Shown piece by piece: positions 28,831 to 38,452 of a DNA stretch of 64,000 nucleotides. The stretch is taken from contig NC_018338.1 of the NCBI RefSeq assembly GCF_000234665.1, positions 23,501 through 87,500 of the forward strand. The letters are read 5' to 3'. The stretch comes from Leishmania mexicana MHOM/GT/2001/U1103 (Eukaryota > Euglenozoa > Kinetoplastea > Trypanosomatida > Trypanosomatidae). The translations under genes and the position numbers were made by a program. The stretch's first letter is position 1. Each line of letters begins with the position of its first letter. Below the pieces are notes generated by a model. The model was given only the letters and a program-made list of their open reading frames with translations. It ran no database searches and had not been told where the DNA came from.

Positions 28831-31737
28831 AGGCGCGTTCTCTTTCCAGGTAACCGGTGCTTCAGTATAGATGCCCCCCTTCCTCTCCCCTGCACGGCCC
28901 CTAGAGTGCCGAGCGGACGCGAGCGCCACATCCACGGCGAAGTTGCACGGGAGACGAAGAGTGAAGCACGCGTGCGCTGAGTATCTGTGTGGTGGAGCAG
29001 GGCGTGGTGCGAAGGCGCCATTCACCGAACAGAGCAGTCAGATCCTTGCCAGCTGAGCCGCCGCGTCATCGATGGTGTCTGATCAATGGCGGTCTGGCAT
29101 CCAGGGTCTCTTGCTCCGGCCCTAATACACTTCGTTTCTTGTTTAACACACGTCTTTCTAAAGACGGAATCCTCTGTTACTTGTCTCCCCACTTTTTCTT
29201 GTGTTTCTCTCCCCCTTTGTGCGCACAGGTGTGCAGTGTATCTAACCGATCCGTTCTCTCACATCTCGTCTTTGGCGCGTCTTTTTCTTCGCTTTCTCTT
29301 GATGTTTACTTCCTCTTTCCGTCCTTGACGTGATTTTACATTCTCAGCGTCACCGACGATTTCCTTTTTTTTGTTTCAACGGGTTGTGTGCTGCAACACC
29401 TGTTGTATTTCCACAGATATGCGCCAGCATATCGATTGACTCTTTCTTTCTCATTTTGTGCACGGCACTTTCGCTTTTCTACTTCCTTGTACGTCTCCAG
29501 ACGCGCGCACTCGTTTACGCCTTCAGCGCTCCTCTTCCCCATGCGCGCCTCGTTCCATTCCTCGTCTGATCTCACATTTGCTAGAGTATTTACCCATCAT
29601 TTTTTTCTATACAGACACCCATTCCACCAGCTGGTCTTCGCTTTCCCTCTTTTTTCCACGTGTTTTTCCTTTCTGTCTTTTTTTGTTTCGAATTAGATGC
29701 ACTTCTTTCACTTCTCCCCCCGGTCTCCGTCTACGACTGCCTTATCCACCGCGTCTCTTACATCTGTAAACGCGCACACGCGCCACCTTCACCCTTTTTC
29801 CCCCTTCGTACACTACTTCTTTCTTTTTTGTAGGTGTGCCTCACTCTTGCTCTTGCAGTGTGCGGGCTACCACACCGCAGTTTGTTCGCTTGGGCTCAAT
29901 CTCCTACGAAGGTGAAACACGTCAAAACTGGTCAACGAGGGAGTATGAAAAAAAGAGGCAACGCGGACATCTTTTGACGCTCCAGGTCTGCGAGGGCTGT
30001 GCTCTTGCGAGAGATAGGCTGGCCGTTGGCCTGTGGTCGCGGGTTGCATGGAGAAGACGTCGAAAGGACGGCCTTGATACTGCACTACGTGACTGCTGCC
30101 ATCACCGCTGCCCTTCCTTTTGCCGCTGGCGTCGTTGCCGTCTCCTTTCTCTCCCCTGTTCTCGCTTGCTATGTATCACGACGTCTCTTCTTTCCATATC
30201 CGTGTGTATGTATGTATTTTCACTCCTTTTAGATACTTTACCTCTCCTTCGCCCTGACGATGAGGGTCGCCTGAGCGTCGTATTCCAGGGCCCGGTAACC
30301 CACTCTGCGTCGGAATGCCAGACAGCCCCCTAATTGCTGCCAAATGCGGAGCCACTTCTGGTGGTGGCAGGGCGGAGCGCCTAGGACGGAGGGGGAGGGA
30401 GGTCAGAGCGATGCATTGCCACGGATGTCGGCGGCCAGGCCCTGGACGGCGTTGCGTCGCAGCGACCTGCAATCGTGCACACGTTCGTGCCATTCATATG
30501 ATTAGGCAGAGTGTCAAGGTGACTCGCACCTGCACCACCCTGCCCCCACGCTGCCTACTGGAGTGGGGAGCCTGAGCCGCCGCGAGGGAGGCACCAGGCG
30601 GGCAACTGGCATAATGGGGGAGCGGCTGTGAGTCGACCTGCGAAGCTGGGGTGGGCAGAGCTGGAGGCGGAGGCCGTGCTCTCCGATGACTGAGTTGGCG
30701 CGTTGCTGGACCGCTGGTGTCCGGCGCTGCTTCGCACGGCTGGATAGGACTGTGACAGGGCGGAGAGGAGTGGCGTGTTCGGCTGATGCGCCATGGCAGT
30801 GTAGACATTTTTCAAACGCAAGAAACCTTTTTTCCGTCTCCGCTGAGTGACAGTTGTGCGCAAAGCAAGGAAGGTATGAGCGGGGCTTTGCACGCTCTCG
30901 CTGACTTTTTCTCTGCATTCGTATCTCTTTCAGCTTTTTTTTTATCGTCTTCTGTCGTGACGCGCGAACCTCTTCGACCCTCTTCTGTCAGCAGTTGAGA
31001 AGATGTGACATGGGTGCATGTTTTCGTGTATTGCTTCAGGGCTCTTGTACTTCACATTGGATTTGCTGTTGGCGTAGCGCGACTGCGATGTCGTACCTCC
31101 ATCTGTTCTTGTGTGGGGCGTGTATCCGTTTGTGTGGTCTGCCGGCATGCACGTACTCTTCTTCCCCCGCTCTTGCTTTCTTTTTTTTGCTCGCTTCTCC
31201 ACTGTTGCGCGTCGTTCTCGCGCGGACCGGAGGCGAGTGACGCAGCCCAGACAGAGACCCGCATGCAACGAAAGCAGCACTCCCACCAAATGTAAAAAAA
31301 GGAAATAATGCACTAAAATTTCCCCTCCCCCTTCGTGCTCTGATGCTGCCGCGCACGGCACTCCTTACTTAGGTGGTTGCTACACATGGCGTGACCGTGC
31401 TCTCCCATTTCATGAGAACAAAGAAAAGCTAGCAGAATCCGTTGTCTTTTTGCTCTCACACCACCAGCGCTTTACCGACTAGTCGCCGAGCTGACGCTCT
31501 CTCCAATCACGGAACAACACGCTGACTGTATCACCCCGTATGTGCTCTCACTACCCGTCAACAACACGTCCCCCTTCTCCATCTTTTATTCGATTGCTCA
31601 TCCTTTTCCGGCACACATTTGCGCTGCGCCCTCCCTCACCACTCTTATCCCCCAACCACCTTGAACACTTCTTCCCCCTCCCTAAAATGCACCCGCGTCA
31701 CAGAGAAGTTCCTTCAGCATTTTTCCATCTCACAAAA
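28831..31737. other. Long 2.9 kb intergenic stretch with retroposon remnant
   Basis: No gene supported. It consists of pyrimidine-rich 3' UTR-type DNA of the CCCH/J-like gene (28.8-30.2 kb), an antisense SIDER2-like copy (about 30250-30788), then further spacer and the L30 5' UTR. Open frames inside the element correspond to those in copy A and are not genes. Confidence 0.65.
30250..30788 (-). mobile_element. SIDER2-like short retroposon remnant, copy B (inverted)
   Basis: The reverse complement matches copy A at 12825-13340 with only a few differences visible (for example near the left boundary, CATCAGCCG versus CATCAGGCG, and ATGAATGG versus ATGGATGG in the middle). It lies in the non-coding stretch upstream of L30, in antisense orientation to the plus-strand transcript. 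Where SIDER2 elements occur in 3' UTRs in the sense orientation they have been linked to mRNA turnover; here the orientation is opposite, so that role should not be assumed. Confidence 0.75.
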
Positions 31738-32052
31738 ATGGCCAAGAAGACGAAGTCTAAGGTGGACACGATCAACGCCAAGCTGCAGCTGGTGATGAAG
31801 TCCGGTAAGTACGTGCTCGGCACGCAGCAGGCGCTGACGACCCTCCGTCAGGGCCGCAGCAAGCTGATTGTGATCTCCAACAACTGCCCGCCGATCCGCC
31901 GCGCCGAGGTGGAGTACTACTGCACCCTCAGCAAGACCCCCATCCACCACTACTCTGGCAACAACCTGGACCTCGGTACGGCCTGCGGCAAACACTTCCG
32001 CACGTGCGTCCTGTCCGTGACAAATGTTGGTGACTCTGACATCGCTGCTTAA
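31738..32052 (+). CDS. RPL30: 60S ribosomal protein L30 (eL30)
   Basis: 104 residues from the ATG at 31738 ([19 protein letters not shown]). The L7Ae/L30e fold is clear: [38 protein letters not shown], then the [10 protein letters not shown] stretch that binds RNA, ending in a hydrophobic strand and DSDIAA. Length and sequence match eukaryotic L30e, a component of the large subunit that bridges to the small subunit. Codon use is strongly biased to C/G endings, as expected for a highly expressed gene. A pyrimidine-rich leader runs from ~31560 to 31684. A frame open upstream to 31540 is 5' UTR. Confidence 0.97.
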   Translation: MAKKTKSKVDTINAKLQLVMKSGKYVLGTQQALTTLRQGRSKLIVISNNCPPIRRAEVEYYCTLSKTPIHHYSGNNLDLGTACGKHFRTCVLSVTNVGDSDIAA

Positions 32053-32907
32053 AGGAAGGAAAATGTGAACCGACAACTTCTCTGTCTTTTTTCGCTTTAA
32101 TTTGTGATTATTTCCCCAAAAAAGAAACGCAACAACCGAAAAGGGAAGGAAAGATGTGCGCTCGACAGAAAGGCGTGTGAGAAGTTGGCGGTAGCGCACG
32201 TGCGCACCCGGAGATGGCAGCGGCGGCAGCGGTATGTACGCATGTCCACACCTGGAAACGCCAGAGATGGAGAGAGAAGAGGGCAGAGAGGCTCAAGTGT
32301 GGGAGGAGGACAAGGACAGAAGGGGAGGGGGCGAGGTAGTGACGGCGCGCGGGCTTGTTTTGCGCTTCCCCTGTCGTTTAACTCCGATCTCTCTCTCCCT
32401 GTGGGCTCCCACCCTCTCTCTCTCGATGCATATCTGCGCGTGTGTTGCATAGGCCCACACGCAGCTCGTGCTGTTAGTGTCCGCTGCCATCAATGCCACC
32501 TCCCGCATTTTCTCTCCTCTGCACCCGGTGTGTTCGATAATCGCACTGGAAAGAAAGGCGTGCACTTCTTTCACATGCTTCATGTCCGACCCCTCTCCGT
32601 GGTGTCTCTACACTTCAGCGCTACCTCTTGCTCTTCCCCCACCCCCGCCCTTGTCTGAGCTGCCAGAGTCGGCAGTACACCACCCTCTCGCTCTCGTGTC
32701 CTCCCTTGCTGCTCAACATCTACGTTGAGACACACATCTACACAGAAGCGCACCAAAAGCCAAGAAGGTGAGAGGGTGGGTGAGAATCGACAGGGGAAGC
32801 CTCTTGCCGCGGTGTGCATTCGTCTGTCTGCTTGCTCCTTGCCTCTCTCAACGATTGGCGTCCGTTTGCTCTCTCAGTGTTTGCTCGATGCTTTACAGGT
32901 TTTCAAA
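32053..32907. other. Intergenic spacer
   Basis: No gene supported. Contains the L30 3' UTR and, at 32821-32875, a pyrimidine-rich tract ending CTCTCAG (AG 32876-32877) that is the likely acceptor for the following gene, about 30 nt before its ATG. Confidence 0.6.
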
Positions 32908-35058
32908 ATGAGCACCTCAACTCGTCGCATCAGCGTCACCTCCGAGCAGCTGCAGAGCGACGCTCTTCGCGCCCAGCTCTTCAGCGCGTGCTGCGCGTAC
33001 GGCGTTGTGGAGTGGGCGCAGTACCAGGAGGATCCGAACTACAACACCACCACAGTGCACATTCAGTTCCAGAAGCTGTCCAGTGCCGACCGTCTCCGCA
33101 GCGACGTGCAGCAGCGAGGACGGCTTTGGCAGATCGAGAGCGAGCCGGCGTCGCTGTGCGTGGGTGCAGATGTTCTACTGAGCGCTGCGGAGGTGCTGCG
33201 CCTTGGCCATCTTACCGCTGCGCTGCCCAGCTTCGCATGCACGGCACTTATAAGCGTCCCTGTAAGCAACACAAGCACCGCGGCAACGGCGACGCCGACG
33301 CCGTCGTTGCCTACATTTGAGGAGAAGAGCTTTCTGCTGCACGGCCGCAGCACCGCATCGCGCACCGCCCCCGCTTCTTCCAAGTTCACAGCCGAGCAGG
33401 AGGCTGCCCTATGGTCTGGGTTCGAACAAGAATCCTCTGCGGTGCGCCACAGCTGCCTTGGTCCATACTGCGCAGTGCTTCATTTTGGCTCCCCGCACGA
33501 TGCTAATGAGTTTCTCTGCCAGCACCAACTCACTTTGGCAGAGCAGCACAGTGTGTACGCCATTCACGTTGGCACCACACCCGGCTGCGCCTTGGCGGTC
33601 GCGCTGCCAAAGATGTTGGCGCGGCACGCGCTTGCCGACTATGCTGTTGATGGGCGCGTGGTGCGCGGCTACGTAGTGGCCATGCACTCTAACACGTACT
33701 GTGTGGTGGATGCTGGCCTCTATCCATCTGCTGATCAGGCAAGCAACACCACACTGGTTCACACGCACACCAACTTCTTAAGCGTATCACTAGGGGACGA
33801 GGTGCAGGTGCAGCTGTCCGCCAGTGGGGGGCTGGCAATGGCTGAGAAAGGGATGGTTGGGGGCAAGCTGCTGCGCGTCACCAGCGCCTCTGCTTTTTCC
33901 ACTCGCCGCTCCGTTACCAAGGCGCAGCTACCCACTACCGCTGCTCGCACCCTTCGTACCTCCAACTTAGTGCATGGCCTAGTTGGCGCTGCTTCATCGC
34001 CGCACGAGCCGCAGCCGAGACCTGGCAGTGGAGGCAGGGCAACGGATGTGGCAGGGGCGGTAAGGCGCGGTACGCTCAACAAGCCGAACGCGACTGTTAC
34101 CGGTGGTGGTAATGGTAGTGCCGTTACATCCAAGCCTGCAGGCGGAGCTGCTGCCAAGGCACTTGCTAGCAAGCTTTTCAAGAGTATTCAGCAAAGGAGA
34201 AGTAGCAGTGGAGACTGTGAAGGCAGCTCCGCGGAGCGCATCTGCGCCTACCCAACCGGCCTAGGTGCGTACGCGCGGTTGCTGGTGCGCGTAGAGCGGA
34301 TCGAAGAGGATGGCCTGCACGCCCGCTGCGTCGACGACGCCGAAAACTGCGGCTACGCCGGGCCTGTTTTCATCCCCGCCGCGTTTGTGCCGGCTGACAC
34401 CAGCAGCACCGGTCAGGGATGGCGGACGTTTGCGGTCGTAGGGGAACGCATGCATGTGGCGCTGCTTTACATGGTGGCTGTGGGTGGCAGCGCCGCAACC
34501 ATGCGTGGCGTTGCCTCCAAAAAGGAGGCGGATCTTCGCCACACGGCAGCAGGCGCAACCGCGGCTGGGGTGAGAGCCTCACCAGGAGACGTGGAGGGCG
34601 CCTCGGTTACGGTGGGGATGACAGTGACGGCAGTGGCCATGCTGAAGCTTTCTGCCGGGGATATCGGTGTCCCCGCTGCCGACCACACATCCCCATACTT
34701 CCCCGCCTTTCTTCTCTATCCAGGGCTGCACGCGCCAGCGTTGCTGCGCCAAACTGTGCTTCTGCTGCCTTTGTCCGACCTGGGCTCGCTGGACCCCACT
34801 ACTCTCCCCACCTCGCCGGCGTCTCTCATTGTATGCGAGGTGGTAAACGATGTGATGCGTGGGCAGTACGCCGTGGTAGTACCATGCGCAGTCTACGCGG
34901 CGCGGCAAATGCAGCGCGCGGTCGCACAAGAGCAGCGCAAGACGGCTGAAGTGGACGAGGTGAAGCGCCGGTTGGCGGCGGTCATGGGGCAAGACATCCT
35001 GAAAGTGCTGAACGCCGAGGATGGGCCAGCTGCTAAGCGTCCCCGCACGGGGGACTGA
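32908..35058 (+). CDS. Protein of unknown family, 716 residues, with possible S1-like segment and nuclear-type tail
   Basis: Not recognised. Starting at ATG 32908 (MSTSTRRISVTSEQLQ), residues about 10-80 have an RRM-like length and pattern. A segment near 240-300 (DGRVVRGYVVAMHSNTYCVVDAG) resembles the start of an S1/OB-fold RNA-binding domain. A low-complexity Ser/Gly/Ala region occupies about 370-430. A second beta-rich segment (about 445-500, GLGAYARLLVRVERI) and a third near 560-690 follow. The protein ends with a basic KRPRTGD tail that could be a nuclear localisation signal. Nucleic-acid binding, for example in ribosome biogenesis, is a tentative reading. The frame open upstream to 32725 contains the splice acceptor and is not coding. 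Confidence 0.75.
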   Translation: MSTSTRRISVTSEQLQSDALRAQLFSACCAYGVVEWAQYQEDPNYNTTTVHIQFQKLSSADRLRSDVQQRGRLWQIESEPASLCVGADVLLSAAEVLRLGHLTAALPSFACTALISVPVSNTSTAATATPTPSLPTFEEKSFLLHGRSTASRTAPASSKFTAEQEAALWSGFEQESSAVRHSCLGPYCAVLHFGSPHDANEFLCQHQLTLAEQHSVYAIHVGTTPGCALAVALPKMLARHALADYAVDGRVVRGYVVAMHSNTYCVVDAGLYPSADQASNTTLVHTHTNFLSVSLGDEVQVQLSASGGLAMAEKGMVGGKLLRVTSASAFSTRRSVTKAQLPTTAARTLRTSNLVHGLVGAASSPHEPQPRPGSGGRATDVAGAVRRGTLNKPNATVTGGGNGSAVTSKPAGGAAAKALASKLFKSIQQRRSSSGDCEGSSAERICAYPTGLGAYARLLVRVERIEEDGLHARCVDDAENCGYAGPVFIPAAFVPADTSSTGQGWRTFAVVGERMHVALLYMVAVGGSAATMRGVASKKEADLRHTAAGATAAGVRASPGDVEGASVTVGMTVTAVAMLKLSAGDIGVPAADHTSPYFPAFLLYPGLHAPALLRQTVLLLPLSDLGSLDPTTLPTSPASLIVCEVVNDVMRGQYAVVVPCAVYAARQMQRAVAQEQRKTAEVDEVKRRLAAVMGQDILKVLNAEDGPAAKRPRTGD

Positions 35059-35487
35059 GATGTGGTTTAATGGTCCCGACGTAGCGCGTTGGGCCACACA
35101 CCTTACACACATATATACATACATCCCCCAAACGAAGAAAAAGCACTTGTGCGCTTTGGCACAAGTGTTAGGGGCCATGGTGGTACCGGGACGGTACGGT
35201 TGGTGATCCATCGCATAAGCGGCCCCACTTTTGGATGTCTCCTTCCGTGCTCTGCCGACATGCGACGCGCCAGGGTACCCACCTCACCCCATACGCCTTC
35301 TTTCTCTGACCGGAACTCTCTTTTGTGCACTGCATGGCGTCGAGCATCTTCTTTCAGAATGACCAGAAGCCTCGGCAAGCAACGCCCCGATACGTTAGCC
35401 GCCGCCACGCGTGTGTGCGCTATCCACGATTGTGGGTTGCCTGCTCTGCCCACGTCGACTCTGCAATCCTGCGCGAGCTGAGCGTGA
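35059..35487. other. Intergenic spacer
   Basis: Short spacer. A CTTCTTTCAG acceptor-like site (AG 35356-35357) lies ~130 nt before the ArfGAP ATG. A small inverted GGTACC/GGTACGG motif near 35180-35205 was noted but is too short to assign. Confidence 0.55.
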
Positions 35488-37368
35488 ATGGATGAGGTGA
35501 CCCTCGACACGCTGCTCCTCAGCGGTGAATGCGATGTTCAGTGGGGCTCGCGAGGCACGCTGACGGTCCGCCGCACCGTTGAGCTGCACTCCAACAACGT
35601 CCTTTACTGCTTCGAGGAGCCGAAGAACTCGATGGCGAAGCACATTAGGGAAAAGGTGTACGTTGAAGGCTGCCATGTTGTCGACGGTGGCGCCTACAAC
35701 GACGCAAGCGAACGGCTGCTTCTGTTTTTGGCTAACCATGACTATTCCGAGAAGGTCGATCTGCTCGGCAACCATCAAGCCTACATATTCGCTGCGGAGC
35801 AGACGACTCACAATGCGCTGCTGGGGAAAGCTACGCAAAGCGCGTCGACATCGACATTGCCGAACGCCAACTACGTGGTGCAGCTCTTCCTCTCCGATAA
35901 GATGGTCAAGTGGCGGCTGTTACAGGCTATTCAGAGAGCCTCGAAGGAGTATCCTCAGCTGTTTCCGGACAGAGACACGACACTCGCACTGTCCACGGCG
36001 CGAAAGGTGGGCGTCGTCAGCGTACACGCAGGACTGCCGACGGTAGCGGGGTCGCCGGTCTCCGGTGTAGCAAACGGCTTCGAGTCGAAGGTACTGTCCC
36101 AGCCCTCCGCTAATCCCCACCACCCACGCACAGAGTCCGGCATCAGCGTCTTGTCCGATCACGAGGTGCTGCAGCTGTCGGACGTGCTGCGAGAGTACGA
36201 GGCACTCCAGGAACGCAAAAGAAGGTTAGGCACTATGATGACTTCACCTCCGCCGCAGCCGAAGGGGGAGGAGGAAGGCGTGCGGAAGTCCACATCGGAT
36301 GACCAGGGCTTGGAGGCGGCGGCGTGCGTTGCGGGAAATGAGGCGAGGCTAGCGGTGGCACTGTCTGAGTTGCAGTCTCGGGCGCCCGCACACCTCCAGC
36401 ACTCTCCTCTCTACGAGTGGTGCATCAAGAGCAAGCCAGTCAACCAGATCTGTGCGGACTGCGGCGAGCCTTTTCCGTCATGGTGCATCCTGCAGCCGTT
36501 TGGCGCCTTTGTGTGCATCCAGTGCATCGGCGTGCATCGCAAGCTGTGGTCGAACAAATGCCGTAGTGCAGAGCTCGACCGGTGGCCGGATAGCGACATC
36601 GAGTTCATGAAGGCACGCGGCAACGACGTCGTGAACGACGAGCTGGAGTACTACGTGGCCCTTCCGACTGACAGTGTTGTGTTTACATTGCATACACAGC
36701 CGGCCGTGAAGCCCGTGCTGTCGTTTTCCTCCGCTGAGGTGCGTGAGTCGTTCATTCGGTGGAAGTATGAAGAGCTGTTCTTTACACGGAGGCGGCACCC
36801 GACTGCGACAAGGACCCTGCCACCTCCCCCAGACCCGGTTGGGCTCGAGCGTTCTCGCCTTCCTACCACCAACGCCACTTCAGAGGCGGAGGGCAACGCT
36901 AGCGACGTCTCTTTTGGCGCTACTGCATGTCTTCAGCAGCAGTCATTCTTCCTTGACCAAGGTCCTCCACGATATGCGGGGCTGCTGGACATCGTTGTCA
37001 AAGAGCTGGTGGGACCGGAGTCGATTGCGGGCGCGGTATGCGTGCTGACGAACGGCTTTCAAACTCTCCGGACTCAGGAGAGCCGCCAGCTGCTGCATAT
37101 GCGACACTCCACCGCGTGGGATGAGCACCTGCAGGTCGGCATAGAGGGGACAGGACAAAAGCCGCTCTACTGCACCGTGTATCGCGGAAGAGGGGAGCTC
37201 CTGGCCGCTGCAGAGATGTGGATGCAGGAGGACGTTTTCCAGCCAGGCACCAGCTGCATGTTCGCCTCGAAGCTGGTCTGGAATCAGCTCCAGAAGAAGC
37301 CCAGCCAACGTACGGCAGGAGAGCCGTGGACGATTACGTTCTTGACCTCGTACCAGCGGCTGGCGTGA
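35488..37368 (+). CDS. ArfGAP protein with N-terminal PH-like and C-terminal C2-like regions
   Basis: 626 residues. The ArfGAP zinc finger is at residues 322-346 (C322, C325, C343, C346), with a 17-residue gap between the cysteine pairs instead of the usual 16. It continues with CIGVHRKL, which supplies the catalytic arginine, and SAELDRW (family: S-[VN]-x-LD-x-W). The N-terminal ~150 residues (beta strands GTLTVRRTVELHSNNVLYCF, later KMVKWRLLQAIQRA) look like a PH-type membrane-binding domain. The last ~130 residues start LLDIVVKELVGP and are beta-rich like a C2 domain, but without obvious calcium-ligand clusters. It should stimulate GTP hydrolysis on Arf-type GTPases at Golgi or endosomal membranes. 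Linker about 220-300 is low complexity. Confidence 0.88.
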   Translation: MDEVTLDTLLLSGECDVQWGSRGTLTVRRTVELHSNNVLYCFEEPKNSMAKHIREKVYVEGCHVVDGGAYNDASERLLLFLANHDYSEKVDLLGNHQAYIFAAEQTTHNALLGKATQSASTSTLPNANYVVQLFLSDKMVKWRLLQAIQRASKEYPQLFPDRDTTLALSTARKVGVVSVHAGLPTVAGSPVSGVANGFESKVLSQPSANPHHPRTESGISVLSDHEVLQLSDVLREYEALQERKRRLGTMMTSPPPQPKGEEEGVRKSTSDDQGLEAAACVAGNEARLAVALSELQSRAPAHLQHSPLYEWCIKSKPVNQICADCGEPFPSWCILQPFGAFVCIQCIGVHRKLWSNKCRSAELDRWPDSDIEFMKARGNDVVNDELEYYVALPTDSVVFTLHTQPAVKPVLSFSSAEVRESFIRWKYEELFFTRRRHPTATRTLPPPPDPVGLERSRLPTTNATSEAEGNASDVSFGATACLQQQSFFLDQGPPRYAGLLDIVVKELVGPESIAGAVCVLTNGFQTLRTQESRQLLHMRHSTAWDEHLQVGIEGTGQKPLYCTVYRGRGELLAAAEMWMQEDVFQPGTSCMFASKLVWNQLQKKPSQRTAGEPWTITFLTSYQRLA

Positions 37369-38218
37369 GCCTCGAAGTCGCGTCGTTCTCTCCCCCTCCC
37401 CTCGCCATTTCTCTGCTGTCGCCGTGAGCCTCCGTCGCACACGTACACTCTGCCCTCCCAACTTTCCCTTACCCTCCCCCAAACACACGCTGCTGTGTAC
37501 ATGGTATGGGTTCAAAGGGAGAAAGTAAGACGCTAAAGCTGAATCAACAGCAGTTGCACATCAGCCATCCCTTTCCTCAATGACGGCCGCCGCTACACAG
37601 CGGGGCTACGGGGATGTTGTGGCGGTATGAGCCACGCTACCCAACTCTCTTCCTCTGGCTGCTCTTCTCATCTCTCGCTCAGTTTCCTGAGAGGGCGGTG
37701 AGAACACCGCATGCGTGCATATGCCCTGCGTCTTTGGTGGTTCGCATGTTTCATTGTGTCCCTCTCACCTTCTTGTGCCATCTTCTTCACACCTCCGCAT
37801 CGTCTCTATGCGACCATCCCCCTGCACCAACGGCAATCCTGTGATCTCACATTCACACCCTTCCTCACCCCCCGTCCGTCCCTCCGTCCTCCTCTCTCAG
37901 ATGCCTCTGCACAACCCATCTTCTTTCAAAGCGATTTCTTTTGTGAGGTCAAATTACATCAAAAAGGTACACCAACACCGGCCCACCGGCCCACCCATGC
38001 ACACACGCGGTGGTGCCGCCTCTTTATCCGCCCTTTCTCTCCTCTCGTTTTAAGCGTATTCTTTTCGACTGTTGTGTCATTTGTGTGCGGCAACTTCTCT
38101 TCTGTTTTACCTGTCTGCTCACTCCGCTGTTGCTCCGCGCGCACTTTCGAGCCACCGCTCTTCCGCCTCACACACACACAAACACACACACCTCATCCGC
38201 AAGGGACAGAGGCGCAAA
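37369..38218. other. Intergenic spacer
   Basis: Pyrimidine-rich, with CA repeats near 38172-38191. The long plus-strand frame from 37711 is low complexity (His/Ser/Leu/Pro) and overlaps the start of the small membrane-protein gene in another frame; treated as non-coding. Confidence 0.6.
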
Positions 38219-38452
38219 ATGTTCCTCACTTATCAGTTTGCCTCCATCTGGGCTATGTTGGCTTCCATCGTGACCTTCCTTGTCTTGCGTCACAACGACC
38301 CCGTAGACCTGAGCGAATACAAGGAGAAGGCGCACGGCATTCCGCCGGTGGCTTGCTGCTCGGCAATTGCCATCCCCCTCATTGTTCTCTTCGTCTACAA
38401 TGCGGCGTTGAGGATGGGACCTAAGGCGTCGTGCAAAGGCACTAAAAAGTAA
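38219..38452 (+). CDS. Small two-helix membrane protein, 77 residues
   Basis: Not recognised. It starts at ATG 38219 (MFLTYQFASIWAML). Two hydrophobic helices (about residues 7-24 and 45-64) are joined by a polar loop (RHNDPVDLSEYKEKAHG), and the tail is basic (GPKASCKGTKK). Codon use is GC-ending and coding-like, the pyrimidine-rich leader is well formed, and stop and length are compact, all of which argue that it is real. Two-helix proteins of this size occur among ER, Golgi and mitochondrial accessory subunits. No function should be assigned from the sequence. Confidence 0.75.
   Translation: MFLTYQFASIWAMLASIVTFLVLRHNDPVDLSEYKEKAHGIPPVACCSAIAIPLIVLFVYNAALRMGPKASCKGTKK

Noticed and set aside
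35180..35205. GGTACC ... GGTACGG motif resembling the 3' block of the SIDER-like copies
   Set aside because: Match is only ~20 bases and part of a small palindrome; no other part of the element aligns around it.
37711..38424. 237-codon plus-strand frame before and across the 77-residue gene
   Set aside because: Pyrimidine-tract translation (His/Ser/Leu/Pro) overlapping a better-supported gene in another phase.
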